A stretch of 51,479 nucleotides of DNA, from IMG/VR virus record IMGVR_UViG_3300030110_003917, positions 1 to 51,479 of that record; one strand, given 5' to 3'. How positions within the stretch are numbered: position 1 is the first letter of the stretch; each line of letters starts with the position of its first letter. This document shows positions 6,953 through 13,403 of the stretch, in pieces. Both the position numbers and the translations under genes were made by a program. Origin of the DNA: a virus. The notes beneath the pieces were generated by a model. It was not told where the DNA came from and searched no databases. It saw only the letters and a list, made by a program, of their open reading frames with translations.

Positions 6953-7567
6953 ATGAAAAACCAAAACGTGTATCAAAAGTTACTTAAAGTGCAGAGTGTA
7001 CTTAAAGTACCTAAAAATCAATTTAATAAGTTTATGAATTTCAAGTATCGCTCATGTGAGGATATATTGGAATACGCAAAACCTATCTGTTCAGAGAATG
7101 GATTGGTACTAACTACAGATAATAAAGTAGTTTCAGAGGGAGACCTAGATGATAGAAGAGTATTTGTGAGGTCTACTGCTAGAGTAACATGTGTTAATAC
7201 AGAAAAACATGTAGAAGTTTCTGCGTGTGCTGAAATACCTAAAGATAAAAAAGGTATGGACAGTAGTCAGATAACTGGTTCAGCTCAAAGCTATAGTAGA
7301 AAGTATGCTCTGTCTAATCTATTTTCTTTAGATGATCTAAAAGATTCAGATAGTGACGAGGTAACAGAAAAACAAGTAGAAGTAAAACCTCCTGTAAAAA
7401 AGGTAACCACCAAGCAAAAGTATACGCAGAAAGTTCATGATAATGTAATACCTATAGTAGCAGAGAAGGGTATGACAAAAGAGATTAAGGATAGTTTATC
7501 TAAGTATGATATTGATGATGAGTTTATGAGTGAAATAGAATCAGCCATAAAGTTTAATAAAAAATAA
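6953..7567 (+). CDS. erf: ERF-family single-strand DNA annealing protein
   Basis: This is a 204-residue protein. The region GMDSSQITGSAQSYSRKYALSNLFSLDD (residues 101-128) is the hallmark of the ERF recombinase family, which anneals complementary single strands and supports phage genome circularisation and recombination. Residues 31-50 (KYRSCEDILEYAKPICSENG) match the usual N-terminal helix. The C-terminal 70 residues form a basic linker and a helical tail that may contact other replication proteins. It heads the replication block, next to a DUF3127 protein that may supply SSB function. Confidence 0.85.
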   Translation: MKNQNVYQKLLKVQSVLKVPKNQFNKFMNFKYRSCEDILEYAKPICSENGLVLTTDNKVVSEGDLDDRRVFVRSTARVTCVNTEKHVEVSACAEIPKDKKGMDSSQITGSAQSYSRKYALSNLFSLDDLKDSDSDEVTEKQVEVKPPVKKVTTKQKYTQKVHDNVIPIVAEKGMTKEIKDSLSKYDIDDEFMSEIESAIKFNKK

Positions 7568-7716
7568 TGAATCTATTTAAAAGAAATAAATGTCAAGCAA
7601 AAGGATGCAAGGAAAACTATACACCATTAGGGTTTTGTCCAAATGGACACTACCATGCTCATGTAGAATTTTATGAAGATAGAGATGATAAGACTGGTAC
7701 GATTTTGTTTGTATAA
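7567..7716 (+). CDS. Small zinc-ribbon-like protein, 49 residues
   Basis: The start overlaps the ERF stop (TAATG). Cys9, Cys14, Cys24, His28, His30 and His32 form a Cys/His cluster (KCQAKGCKENYTPLGFCPNGHYHAH) suggesting one bound zinc. The remaining 15 residues are acidic. The coupling with erf suggests an accessory DNA- or protein-binding role. No family name can be given. Confidence 0.55.
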   Translation: MNLFKRNKCQAKGCKENYTPLGFCPNGHYHAHVEFYEDRDDKTGTILFV

Positions 7717-7726
7717 CCACATAATT

Positions 7727-7924
7727 ATGAATATAAAAGACTATGTGTTTGGAGCAGTAAACGCTTTAATGCAACACAACGGAAGAGATAATATAGATTA
7801 TGGTCTTTCCTTACTTGATCAGATAGAAGAAGACATGGATACCACAAAAGGATTATTGTGGAGAGAAAGAGTAAGGCTAAGATACAGAAGGTTAAAGAAG
7901 TATGCGGAAAGTAAAAATAAATGA
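7727..7924 (+). CDS. Small hypothetical protein, 65 residues
   Basis: I start it at ATG 7727 (MNIKDYVFGAVNALMQHN). An ATG 54 bases upstream in frame would overlap the zinc-ribbon gene by 44 bases and adds an uncharacteristic hydrophobic leader. The protein is helical, acidic in the middle and basic at the end (RVRLRYRRLKKYAESKNK). It overlaps the next gene by 23 bases. No family is recognised. Confidence 0.55.
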   Translation: MNIKDYVFGAVNALMQHNGRDNIDYGLSLLDQIEEDMDTTKGLLWRERVRLRYRRLKKYAESKNK

Positions 7925-8222
7925 TGTGTATAACAGAGTAAAAAATGCTCTGAAAAATTATCCTAATTGTAGAGACAATTATAGTTTATTAATTGGTTCT
8001 ATATGGATAGATGAACTCGTAGCTCGTGGGTATGATCACGAAGAGGCATCAAACATCATGAGAATTTTATTTAAAGATAACAGACTTACCAATGTCCAAA
8101 GTATTACTAGAGCGTGTAGAAAAGTACAAGAAGACTTTCCTACACTACGAGGTAAGAACAGGGCTGATAGAATTAATAAACAAGAAAAAATAATTAAAGA
8201 ATTAAACTATGTCACAAACTAA
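7902..8222 (+). CDS. Small replication-block protein of unknown function
   Basis: This 106-residue protein contains two helical parts; its C-terminal segment (SITRACRKVQEDFPTLRGKNR, residues about 67-87) resembles a conserved basic motif in small phage proteins near replication genes. The overlap with the downstream DUF1376 gene (14 bases) and the preceding gene indicates co-translation. I cannot assign a family. Confidence 0.55.
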   Translation: MRKVKINDVYNRVKNALKNYPNCRDNYSLLIGSIWIDELVARGYDHEEASNIMRILFKDNRLTNVQSITRACRKVQEDFPTLRGKNRADRINKQEKIIKELNYVTN

Positions 8223-8922
8223 AGCACCTGCTTTTCAGTTTTATGCTCAAGATTTTTTAACGGGTACTCTTGATATGACAATGGAAGAAAAAGGCATTTA
8301 TATCACGCTTTTATCTATCCAATGGTCTAAAGGAGAAATCCCAAAAGAAAGGCTTGGGTTATTAATACACAGAGAGTGGGATAAAGTACCTAGTCTAGTT
8401 AAAAAAAAGTTCACTGATTTGGGCGATGAGGTTAGAAATGAGCGATTATATCTAGCAAAAGAAAAAATGGATGAGTTTAGAAAAAAACAAAGAGTAAATG
8501 GATTAAAGGGAGGTAGGCCTTTAAAAGATAAAACCCAAAATAAACCCAACAATAACCCAAACAAAAGCTCTTCTATTGAAGATAGAAGTAAGAAGATAGA
8601 AGATAGAAAAAAGAAAAAGGAAATAGAAGTAGAACTTCCTTTCGCAAGCGAAATTTTTTCTGAAACATGGAATGTGTTTCTACAGATGAAATGGGATGCA
8701 CACAAATTTAAATACAAGTCAAAGGCTTCAATGAAAAGACAGCTTTCTAATCTTGTGAATTTAAGTGGTAACGATGAGACTGTAGCTGTACAGATTTTAA
8801 ATCAGTCAATAGCTAATCAATGGTCTGGAATATTTGCAATTAAAAACGATAACAATTATGATAGAAGTGGCAAAACAAGCTTCAACATTAAAGAAGTTGA
8901 GCAGTGGGTTAATAAACCTTAA
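8209..8922 (+). CDS. DUF1376 replication-associated protein
   Basis: This is a 237-residue protein. Residues 8-45 (AFQFYAQDFLTGTLDMTMEEKGIYITLLSIQW) carry the DUF1376 signature found at the N-terminus of phage replication-initiation proteins. A low-complexity Asn/Lys/Glu linker follows (about 105-140). The C-terminal domain has helical segments similar in layout to DnaD- or helicase-loader-like tails. Its place between small replication proteins and DnaA-like genes supports a role in origin recognition or helicase loading. Confidence 0.75.
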   Translation: MSQTKAPAFQFYAQDFLTGTLDMTMEEKGIYITLLSIQWSKGEIPKERLGLLIHREWDKVPSLVKKKFTDLGDEVRNERLYLAKEKMDEFRKKQRVNGLKGGRPLKDKTQNKPNNNPNKSSSIEDRSKKIEDRKKKKEIEVELPFASEIFSETWNVFLQMKWDAHKFKYKSKASMKRQLSNLVNLSGNDETVAVQILNQSIANQWSGIFAIKNDNNYDRSGKTSFNIKEVEQWVNKP

Positions 8923-8962
8923 AGGTAATCAAGTACAAAACTCAATCTCTAAATTAAGGAGA

Positions 8963-9562
8963 ATGAGTAAAGTGGACATAATAGATAAAGGTTCTTTACT
9001 AAGAACATGTGCAAGACATAGTAATGCTAAAACTAAAGTATTTCTTTTAGCAGTTCTTAAAAATACTATTGATTATGTAGAGGCAAATAAAACTCTTAAT
9101 CAGATACAGATGCAGGATGCAGTTGACGAAATCTTAAATGAATTTTGGTATCTAAAATTAGAAGAGGTGGTATTCTTACTAGATAAACTTAAAAACGAAA
9201 AGTTTTACGAGAGGTTAAAGTATGCTGAGATAAGAGAGTTTTTTCTAAAGTATGAGGAGAAGGAAAGAACTTATCTGATGGATGCTGTAATGGACTCTAG
9301 AAAAGAATATGAAAAAAACGAGGTAGATTATGAGGCTCATAAAAAATGGGTAAAAGAAAATCCTCCAAAGAAAAAAGATAACGACAGAGCTTTCAATAAT
9401 TTCAAAGCTCAGTTTAATACTACACAGATGAAATGTAAGGCAATTGCATTTAAGATATATGCTGATGTAAAATTAAATGAGGATGAAAATGAGTTTTACA
9501 GAAAAAACAAAACAGGGATAGAGTTAATGAGGCTTCAATTAAATAAAAGCGAAAACAAATGA
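8963..9562 (+). CDS. DUF6633-like replication-block protein
   Basis: The central part (LNQIQMQDAVDEILNEFWYLKLEEVVFLLDKLKNEKFYERL) matches a pattern I know from Bacteroidota phage and element proteins labelled DUF6633, found beside replication genes. I choose the ATG at 8963 (199 residues, AAGGAG just before it); the in-frame ATG at 8858 would overlap the previous gene by 65 bases but is not excluded. The C-terminal 100 residues are very charged and helical. A helicase-loader-like role is an inference from neighbours. Confidence 0.55.
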   Translation: MSKVDIIDKGSLLRTCARHSNAKTKVFLLAVLKNTIDYVEANKTLNQIQMQDAVDEILNEFWYLKLEEVVFLLDKLKNEKFYERLKYAEIREFFLKYEEKERTYLMDAVMDSRKEYEKNEVDYEAHKKWVKENPPKKKDNDRAFNNFKAQFNTTQMKCKAIAFKIYADVKLNEDENEFYRKNKTGIELMRLQLNKSENK

Positions 9563-9876
9563 ATCTGATAAAGCAAAATCAAATTTTTGGAGAAATAATG
9601 GATTTCTACAGTAACGAATGTAGAAAAAGTAAAGAAGACATAATAGAGGCTAAAGGGTCTAATAAGATTTTATTAGTTGTTCTAATATGTATACTTAAAA
9701 AGGATATGGGATTTAGTACAGGATTTTTATCTGAAGAATTTAAGTGCGATAAAAAAGATGTTTTTAGTATGCAAGCAACACTAGACATTTCAAAGAAAGC
9801 AAAAAATAACAGTATGTATTCTGAAACATATGAGTACGCTAGAGAAAAAATATTAAAAGAATTTAAGAATGATTAA
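9559..9876 (+). CDS. Divergent DnaA-domain-IV-like protein
   Basis: This 105-residue protein overlaps the previous stop by ATGA. Residues 33-75 (KILLVVLICILKKDMGFSTGFLSEEFKCDKKDVFSMQ) can be laid over the helix-turn-helix of DnaA domain IV seen in the next gene, with the STV signature lost. I read it as a diverged tandem relative of the following gene. Alternatively it is an unrelated small HTH protein. Confidence 0.45.
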   Translation: MNLIKQNQIFGEIMDFYSNECRKSKEDIIEAKGSNKILLVVLICILKKDMGFSTGFLSEEFKCDKKDVFSMQATLDISKKAKNNSMYSETYEYAREKILKEFKND

Positions 9877-10183
9877 AAAAATAAATCTTAAAAAAATTAT
9901 TACAGATGTAGTATCAGAGTATTATAATTTATCAAGCAAAGACTTATATGCTAAATCTAGAAAAGGAATGATACCTTCAGCAAGAGCAGTTGTCTTTTAT
10001 ATTCTTAATTTAAACGGCTTTAGTGTTTCTGAAATAGCTGAGGAATTTAAAAAAGATAGAAGCACGGTAGTACAAATGAAACATAAAGCAAGCTATGAAA
10101 GAGATGAAGACATAGAGCTATTAAAAACAATTATTAATAACCATTTAAACAGTATAAAGTATGAGTACAACAATAACGGGTGA
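9869..10183 (+). CDS. Stand-alone DnaA domain IV-like DNA-binding protein
   Basis: This is a 104-residue protein. Residues 8-75 follow DnaA domain IV: IITDVVSEYYNLSSKDLYAK, then SARAVVFYILNLNGFSVSEIAEEF and KKDRSTVVQM, where chromosomal DnaA has a DHSTV signature. The AAA+ ATPase domains are absent, so it cannot be a complete initiator; it could recognise DnaA-box-like sites in the phage origin or compete with host DnaA. It overlaps its neighbours on both sides within the replication operon. Confidence 0.7.
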   Translation: MIKKINLKKIITDVVSEYYNLSSKDLYAKSRKGMIPSARAVVFYILNLNGFSVSEIAEEFKKDRSTVVQMKHKASYERDEDIELLKTIINNHLNSIKYEYNNNG

Positions 10184-10508
10184 GGTTTTTGAAGTCTTTC
10201 CCACAAAACAAGTAACAGACAAATTCTGTAAAAGAGAGTTTGTTGTCAAAACTTCTGACAATGCAGATTATCCAGAGTTTTTACCAATAGAAGTAATACA
10301 AGATAAGTGTGGGCATTTGGACTACATTCAAAAGGGAGACAAGGTAGACGTTTCAGTTAATATAAAGGGTAGACCTTGGACTAATCCTAAAACAAAAGAG
10401 GAACGGTACTTTCTCAGTTTACAAGCGTGGAAGATTGATAAAGCTGGATCACCTACACATTCTATTACAGAGGAAACAGTAGAGGATAACCAACCATTAC
10501 CATTTTAA
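10161..10508 (+). CDS. DUF3127 OB-fold protein, candidate single-strand DNA-binding protein
   Basis: This 115-residue protein is beta-rich with a basic groove, matching DUF3127, an OB-fold family typical of Bacteroidota and their phages. It ends in an acidic tail closing with DNQPLPF, like the C-terminal tail by which bacterial SSB recruits partners. An SSB-like job next to ERF annealing protein is a reasonable inference, as no other SSB is visible in the window. Confidence 0.7.
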   Translation: MSTTITGEVFEVFPTKQVTDKFCKREFVVKTSDNADYPEFLPIEVIQDKCGHLDYIQKGDKVDVSVNIKGRPWTNPKTKEERYFLSLQAWKIDKAGSPTHSITEETVEDNQPLPF

Positions 10509-10510
10509 TT

Positions 10511-10933
10511 ATGGGAAAAAAAACTTACAGTTTAGAGGATAAAAAAAATGCAATAGCATTAGCTGATCTACTTGGGAACTATAAAGCGTCCAAGCAATTA
10601 GGTATTCCTCAGAAGACTGTAAAGTTTTGGAGAGAGGATAAATCATTACAAGAAAATATGGAAAAGAATAATGCTATTGTCAAGCATGTTGTTGATGGTA
10701 GCATTATGAAGTTGAAAGAGGTCAGAGAAAAAACCATAGATAAGATGAATAATCTTGTAGAGAAATGTAATGAGCCAAATCATCTTCCGTATCTCAACTC
10801 AATATTTCAATCCACATCAAACGAAATCAATAAAGAGAATGGTGAGGAACAAAAAACCCATGACAATCATTTCACACAAATGAACACTTTCATTTCTATA
10901 GTCAATGGGGACGATAAGAAAAATAAAAAATAA
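10511..10933 (+). CDS. HTH protein at end of early operon
   Basis: This is a 140-residue protein. Residues 5-43 (TYSLEDKKNAIALADLLGNYKASKQLGIPQKTVKFWRE) form a homeodomain or transposase-like helix-turn-helix. The middle is a long helix (MKLKEVREKTIDKMNNLVEKC) suited to oligomerisation. This layout is compatible with a terminase small subunit or a regulator. The large terminase lies 23 kb away on the other strand, so the assignment is open. The operon ends just after it with a strong terminator. Confidence 0.55.
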   Translation: MGKKTYSLEDKKNAIALADLLGNYKASKQLGIPQKTVKFWREDKSLQENMEKNNAIVKHVVDGSIMKLKEVREKTIDKMNNLVEKCNEPNHLPYLNSIFQSTSNEINKENGEEQKTHDNHFTQMNTFISIVNGDDKKNKK

Positions 10934-10960
10934 TTATTCATTTTATAGTTGATTTATTTT

Positions 10961-10982
10961 AACCCTCTTCGGAGGGTTTTTT
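10961..10982 (+). terminator. Intrinsic terminator of the replication operon
   Basis: AACCCTC and GAGGGTT form a 7-bp stem around a UUCG tetraloop, followed by six Ts (10977-10982). It stands 28 bases after the last early gene, and the next genes run on the other strand, so it is a genuine rightward terminator. Confidence 0.9.
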
Positions 10983-10987
10983 GTTTC

Positions 10988-11137
10988 TACAGTACCAATA
11001 CCTGGTAAATGTCAAAAACCTTAAAACCTGCTGTATTTAGCCAAAATCATTGATTATTGGAAAAAACCGATCTCAGAGATGCGTTCTAAGAGACGATCTC
11101 TATGTGGGTAATGGTATAAGACCCTAGAATTTTGACA
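10988..11137. other. Non-coding island with nested hairpins between convergent operons
   Basis: No ORF covers this stretch. Two long-range pairs are seen: TACAG (10988-10992) with CTGTA (11031-11035), and TGTCAAAA (11010-11017) with TTTTGACA (11130-11137); these two cross and are alternatives. Local hairpins: TACC/GGTA (10993-11007); an 8-bp bulged hairpin at 11041-11060; a strong 10-bp hairpin with one bulge at 11075-11101 (AGAGAT...ATCTCT with CGT/ACG inside); GGGT/ACCC at 11106-11124. Possibilities are a small RNA, a replication origin or a packaging site. The strand is unknown. Confidence 0.5.
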
Positions 11138-11172
11138 AAAAGAAAAGGGGAGAAATAATTCCCCCCTTATTA
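11136..11172 (-). terminator. Terminator of the minus-strand small-gene operon
   Basis: Read on the minus strand, AAGGGGGG and CTCCCCTT form a stem with one G-U pair, followed by TTTTCTTTTTG. It lies about 40 bases downstream of the last gene of the minus operon. Its core stem is nearly the same as that of the leader element at 13440-13490, suggesting common origin. A second small hairpin (ATATCCC/GGGATAT, 11193-11210) abuts the stop codon at 11211. Confidence 0.65.
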
Positions 11173-11210
11173 ACTAACAAACTATAAAATGAATATCCCG
11201 TTTGGGATAT

Positions 11211-11456
11211 CTATTTTTTGTAATATCTATCAATTATAATTTCACTATCAGTTCTATCATCTTTATTTTCTTTTATTTCTACTTCTTCTTCAAGAGTATA
11301 AACACCTATCACCTTTTTATTTTTATGGTACTCATCCCAATACTTATCAAACTCTTTTTCATCTTTACAAATGAAGGTAAATGTTTGTTTACTGTTCCAT
11401 AAAATATCTAAGTACAGGAAAGCTATTTTGCATGGGTACTTTCTATCGTTACTCAT
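11211..11456 (-). CDS. Small hypothetical protein, last gene of minus operon
   Basis: This 81-residue acidic protein begins MSNDRKYPCKIAFLYLDILWN and has a charged C-terminal tail. The start codon lies inside the last codons of the upstream gene (GATGAGTAA), giving an 8-base overlap. No membrane segment or known motif is seen. Its position at the end of a seven-gene operon ahead of a terminator is clear; its function is unknown. Confidence 0.6.
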   Translation of the reverse strand: MSNDRKYPCKIAFLYLDILWNSKQTFTFICKDEKEFDKYWDEYHKNKKVIGVYTLEEEVEIKENKDDRTDSEIIIDRYYKK

Positions 11457-11709
11457 CTTCTTTATAATAAAGGTCTATGATCTCCTGTTGTCTTTTGCCT
11501 ACTTCACGAAAGTCAACATTCTCTTGTAATCCTTTTTTGTGTACAAGCCTACGTCTGTACCCCGACATATCTCTTAAATAATGTCTGTATTCATAATTCC
11601 AAAAGTAAGCTATACCCATATAGTTGGGTGTTCTAACAAAAGACTGATCTAACTCAAGTAATTTACTGAAAGCCTCAAAAGTGATGGTTTCTAAATTTAT
11701 CTTACTCAT
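11449..11709 (-). CDS. Small hypothetical protein, 86 residues
   Basis: I start it at the ATG whose complement ends at 11709 (MSKINLETITFEAF) because a perfect AGGAGGG lies five bases before it; a start 27 bases upstream would ignore this site. The sequence is rich in Tyr and Arg (WNYEYRHYLRDMSGYRRRL), suggesting a nucleic-acid or protein surface. The ribosome-binding site is encoded within the last codons of the upstream gene. Unrecognised family. Confidence 0.6.
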   Translation of the reverse strand: MSKINLETITFEAFSKLLELDQSFVRTPNYMGIAYFWNYEYRHYLRDMSGYRRRLVHKKGLQENVDFREVGKRQQEIIDLYYKEDE

Positions 11710-12133
11710 CAGAACCCTCCTTTCTAAGTAAGTCAATTAGATATTGTATGTGAATCAAATCTTTTTCGTTTGTATCTGATACTTCATCTAAAAGACAAGC
11801 AATTGATATTTCTAATTCCTTTAGTACATTATTTCTGTAAAAGTTTAAATACTCTTTTTGTATTCGCTTAGGTAGTTGAGTCATACTAACCCACTTCCAA
11901 TCACACAGAGTATCGTTAATATCATACAATACCTCTCCTTCTTTTTTAAGTACCTTCATTTTGTCTTCTATTTCCTCTTCAGTATAAGTACCTTGTAGAA
12001 GTTCCCAATAAATTGAATCCTCATCAAAAATAGTATCTAAACCATGTACATTTTCATAATTTTTATCACATATAACATAGTTAGTATCATATAATTTTAC
12101 ACTGTTTATCTTTATTGAAACATCAAAACTCAT
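11702..12133 (-). CDS. Hypothetical acidic protein, 143 residues
   Basis: The protein begins MSFDVSIKINSVKLYDTNYVI. It has an acidic mid region and a helical C-terminus ending RKEGSDE, the same ending as the upstream gene product. It starts inside the 22-base junction repeat at 12128-12149 with AGGAGGG five bases before the ATG. No known domain is seen. Size, acidity and placement in an early-type operon fit a host-interaction protein, but that is only an inference. Confidence 0.6.
   Translation of the reverse strand: MSFDVSIKINSVKLYDTNYVICDKNYENVHGLDTIFDEDSIYWELLQGTYTEEEIEDKMKVLKKEGEVLYDINDTLCDWKWVSMTQLPKRIQKEYLNFYRNNVLKELEISIACLLDEVSDTNEKDLIHIQYLIDLLRKEGSDE
11704..11725 (-). repeat. Gene-junction repeat, copy 1 (stop, Shine-Dalgarno and start in one module)
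   Basis: The 22 bases here are identical to 12128-12149. On the minus strand the module encodes the last residues RKEGSDE of the upstream gene, carries AGGAGGG, and includes the next start codon. Exact conservation at both amino-acid and ribosome-site level suggests recent duplication of a coupling junction. Confidence 0.7.
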
Positions 12134-12389
12134 CAGAACCCTCCTTTCTTATTACATTATCTTGAGCATACTCAAGGTCTACCCATCTATCACCATCTTT
12201 ATCATAAAGAATTCCATCTTCAACATAATCACCTACAAACTCAACACAGTAATCATATTCTTTATCATCAGTTTTCCACCAAATAGGTTTACCTATATAG
12301 TTTTCTAGTTTATCCTCTACAGGAGCAGGAGAGACGAACATGTTCTTCATGTCTAACATCTCTTCTATAGTTTCAAATCGTTTATTCAT
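12123..12389 (-). CDS. Small hypothetical protein with SH3-like C-terminal half
   Basis: I start at the ATG whose complement ends at 12389 (MNKRFETIEEMLDM), preceded by AAGTATAATA; upstream in-frame starts at 12416 and 12422 would run into the leader hairpins. Residues 30-80 (YIGKPIWWKT...YCVEFVGDYVEDGILYDKDGDRWVDLEYAQDNVIRKE) look like a small beta-barrel. The ending LEYAQDNVIRKE resembles LEYAKDNLVEKE at the end of the next upstream gene product, so the two proteins probably share a C-terminal domain. Function unknown. Confidence 0.6.
   Translation of the reverse strand: MNKRFETIEEMLDMKNMFVSPAPVEDKLENYIGKPIWWKTDDKEYDYCVEFVGDYVEDGILYDKDGDRWVDLEYAQDNVIRKEGSDEF
12128..12149 (-). repeat. Gene-junction repeat, copy 2
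   Basis: Identical to 11704-11725. Here it joins the 88-residue protein gene to the 143-residue protein gene, and again encodes RKEGSDE, a strong ribosome-binding site and the next start codon. See copy 1. Confidence 0.7.
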
Positions 12390-12468
12390 TTTATTATACT
12401 TTAATTTAATCTGCATATGCATTGAAGGTAGGAGGGGTAACGATCCCCTCCAAGTTCCATACTACCTT
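12390..12468 (-). ncRNA. Leader RNA element, copy 1
   Basis: On the minus strand the order is: outer stem AAGGTAG/CTACCTT (7 bp), an 11-base single strand, inner hairpin GAGGGG/CCCCTC with loop ATCGTTA, then the hairpin-like palindrome TGCATATGCA (12412-12421), then AAGTATAATA and the start codon at 12389. The same order occurs at 13404-13490 with a different but equally paired outer stem. It begins on the stop codon of the upstream gene. No U-tract follows the stems, so it is not an ordinary terminator. Confidence 0.6.
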
Positions 12469-13117
12469 ATAGTAATTCAACCTCGTTCTCCTTTTCTACT
12501 AAGTTATCCTTAGCGTACTCTAGTGTAAATGTTACATTGTCATCCTCTTCACATTCACATATTACTTCAAGATCATGGATTTCATTATTCAACCAACAAT
12601 AAGAATTTTCACAAACACTTATCCAAGTTATTTTACACACCTTACCATCCTTAGTTTTTACTAGCTTACCATTCCACTCATGTTGTAACTTACTTGCGTA
12701 GTCATCCTCCTTAGATTTACCAAGGTATTCTTGAGCACGATCATAAGCTCTCCCATCTATATCCCCTATGACTTCAATAAACTCCTTGTTAAGATGATTT
12801 TCCTCAACGTGTTCAGAAAATTGCTTTTGAATTGTATCAATAATATCAAGTTCTAAAACCTCTACTTTTTCATTCTTGTCTGTTCTCCATAAAACAGGCT
12901 TATAGTCTTTTAGAAAATCAGCAAGAGTAAACCTTCGACCAAAAGTTCCAATATCAATGTGTTTAAAAAGATCATCTATGGTTTCTTTCTTCCACTCAAT
13001 AGGCTTTGCGTAAAATGTATGAGAAAAAAAATCATTATTGAATCTTTTTAACCAAGGGTAATTCTTCGCATTTTTTGTTTTAGCTGTACGAAGAAAGCCA
13101 TATTTAAAATTATCCAT
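12467..13117 (-). CDS. Hypothetical protein, 216 residues, with C-terminal beta domain
   Basis: I choose the ATG ending at 13117 (MDNFKYGFLRTAKTKN) because GAGGAGG lies six bases before it; the longer reading would overlap the upstream gene by 74 bases. Residues 1-60 are basic and aromatic, the middle is helical, and residues 150-210 (GKLVKTKDGKVCKITWIS...TLEYAKDNLVEKE) form a beta domain with several cysteines, related in its ending to the downstream gene product. No known family is recognised. The 3' end runs into leader RNA element copy 1. Confidence 0.6.
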   Translation of the reverse strand: MDNFKYGFLRTAKTKNAKNYPWLKRFNNDFFSHTFYAKPIEWKKETIDDLFKHIDIGTFGRRFTLADFLKDYKPVLWRTDKNEKVEVLELDIIDTIQKQFSEHVEENHLNKEFIEVIGDIDGRAYDRAQEYLGKSKEDDYASKLQHEWNGKLVKTKDGKVCKITWISVCENSYCWLNNEIHDLEVICECEEDDNVTFTLEYAKDNLVEKENEVELL

Positions 13118-13403
13118 TGATAACCTCCTCTCTATAAAATTCCTCGTAGGAACTACACCTAGGAACAAACCACTCATCGTCATTAAACAAACCTGCTACA
13201 TCATGTAGTAAAGTAGTTGTAACATCTACTTCATTAGGATTGTCATTAGACCAATTTTCTAGACCTATTATTGATCTAGCATCTTTCTCAGATAATTTAT
13301 CAAGAGAAAATAAATACATTGTAATATTGTCATAGTGACCTTTTTTACATAAATGCCTTTTTAATACTCTGAAGGCATCTCTAAATAATTCGTAATTTTT
13401 CAT
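13110..13403 (-). CDS. Small hypothetical protein, 97 residues
   Basis: The protein begins MKNYELFRDAFRVLKRHLCKKGHYDNITM and is followed by an acidic C-terminal half. The start codon abuts AAGTATAATA and lies downstream of leader element copy 2. Its last codons encode the Shine-Dalgarno of the next gene (EFYREEVING around GAGGAGG), an 8-base overlap. No motif is recognised. Confidence 0.6.
   Translation of the reverse strand: MKNYELFRDAFRVLKRHLCKKGHYDNITMYLFSLDKLSEKDARSIIGLENWSNDNPNEVDVTTTLLHDVAGLFNDDEWFVPRCSSYEEFYREEVING

Noticed and set aside
8834-8962. Longer N-terminus of the DUF6633-like gene
   Set aside because: It would overlap the DUF1376 gene by 65-89 bases, far more than other overlaps here; kept only as an alternative.
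12417-12422. Upstream starts (MHMQIKLKYNK...) for the gene ending at 12123
   Set aside because: They fall in the palindromic part of the leader element and are followed by AAGTATAATA, which positions the ATG at 12389 as start.
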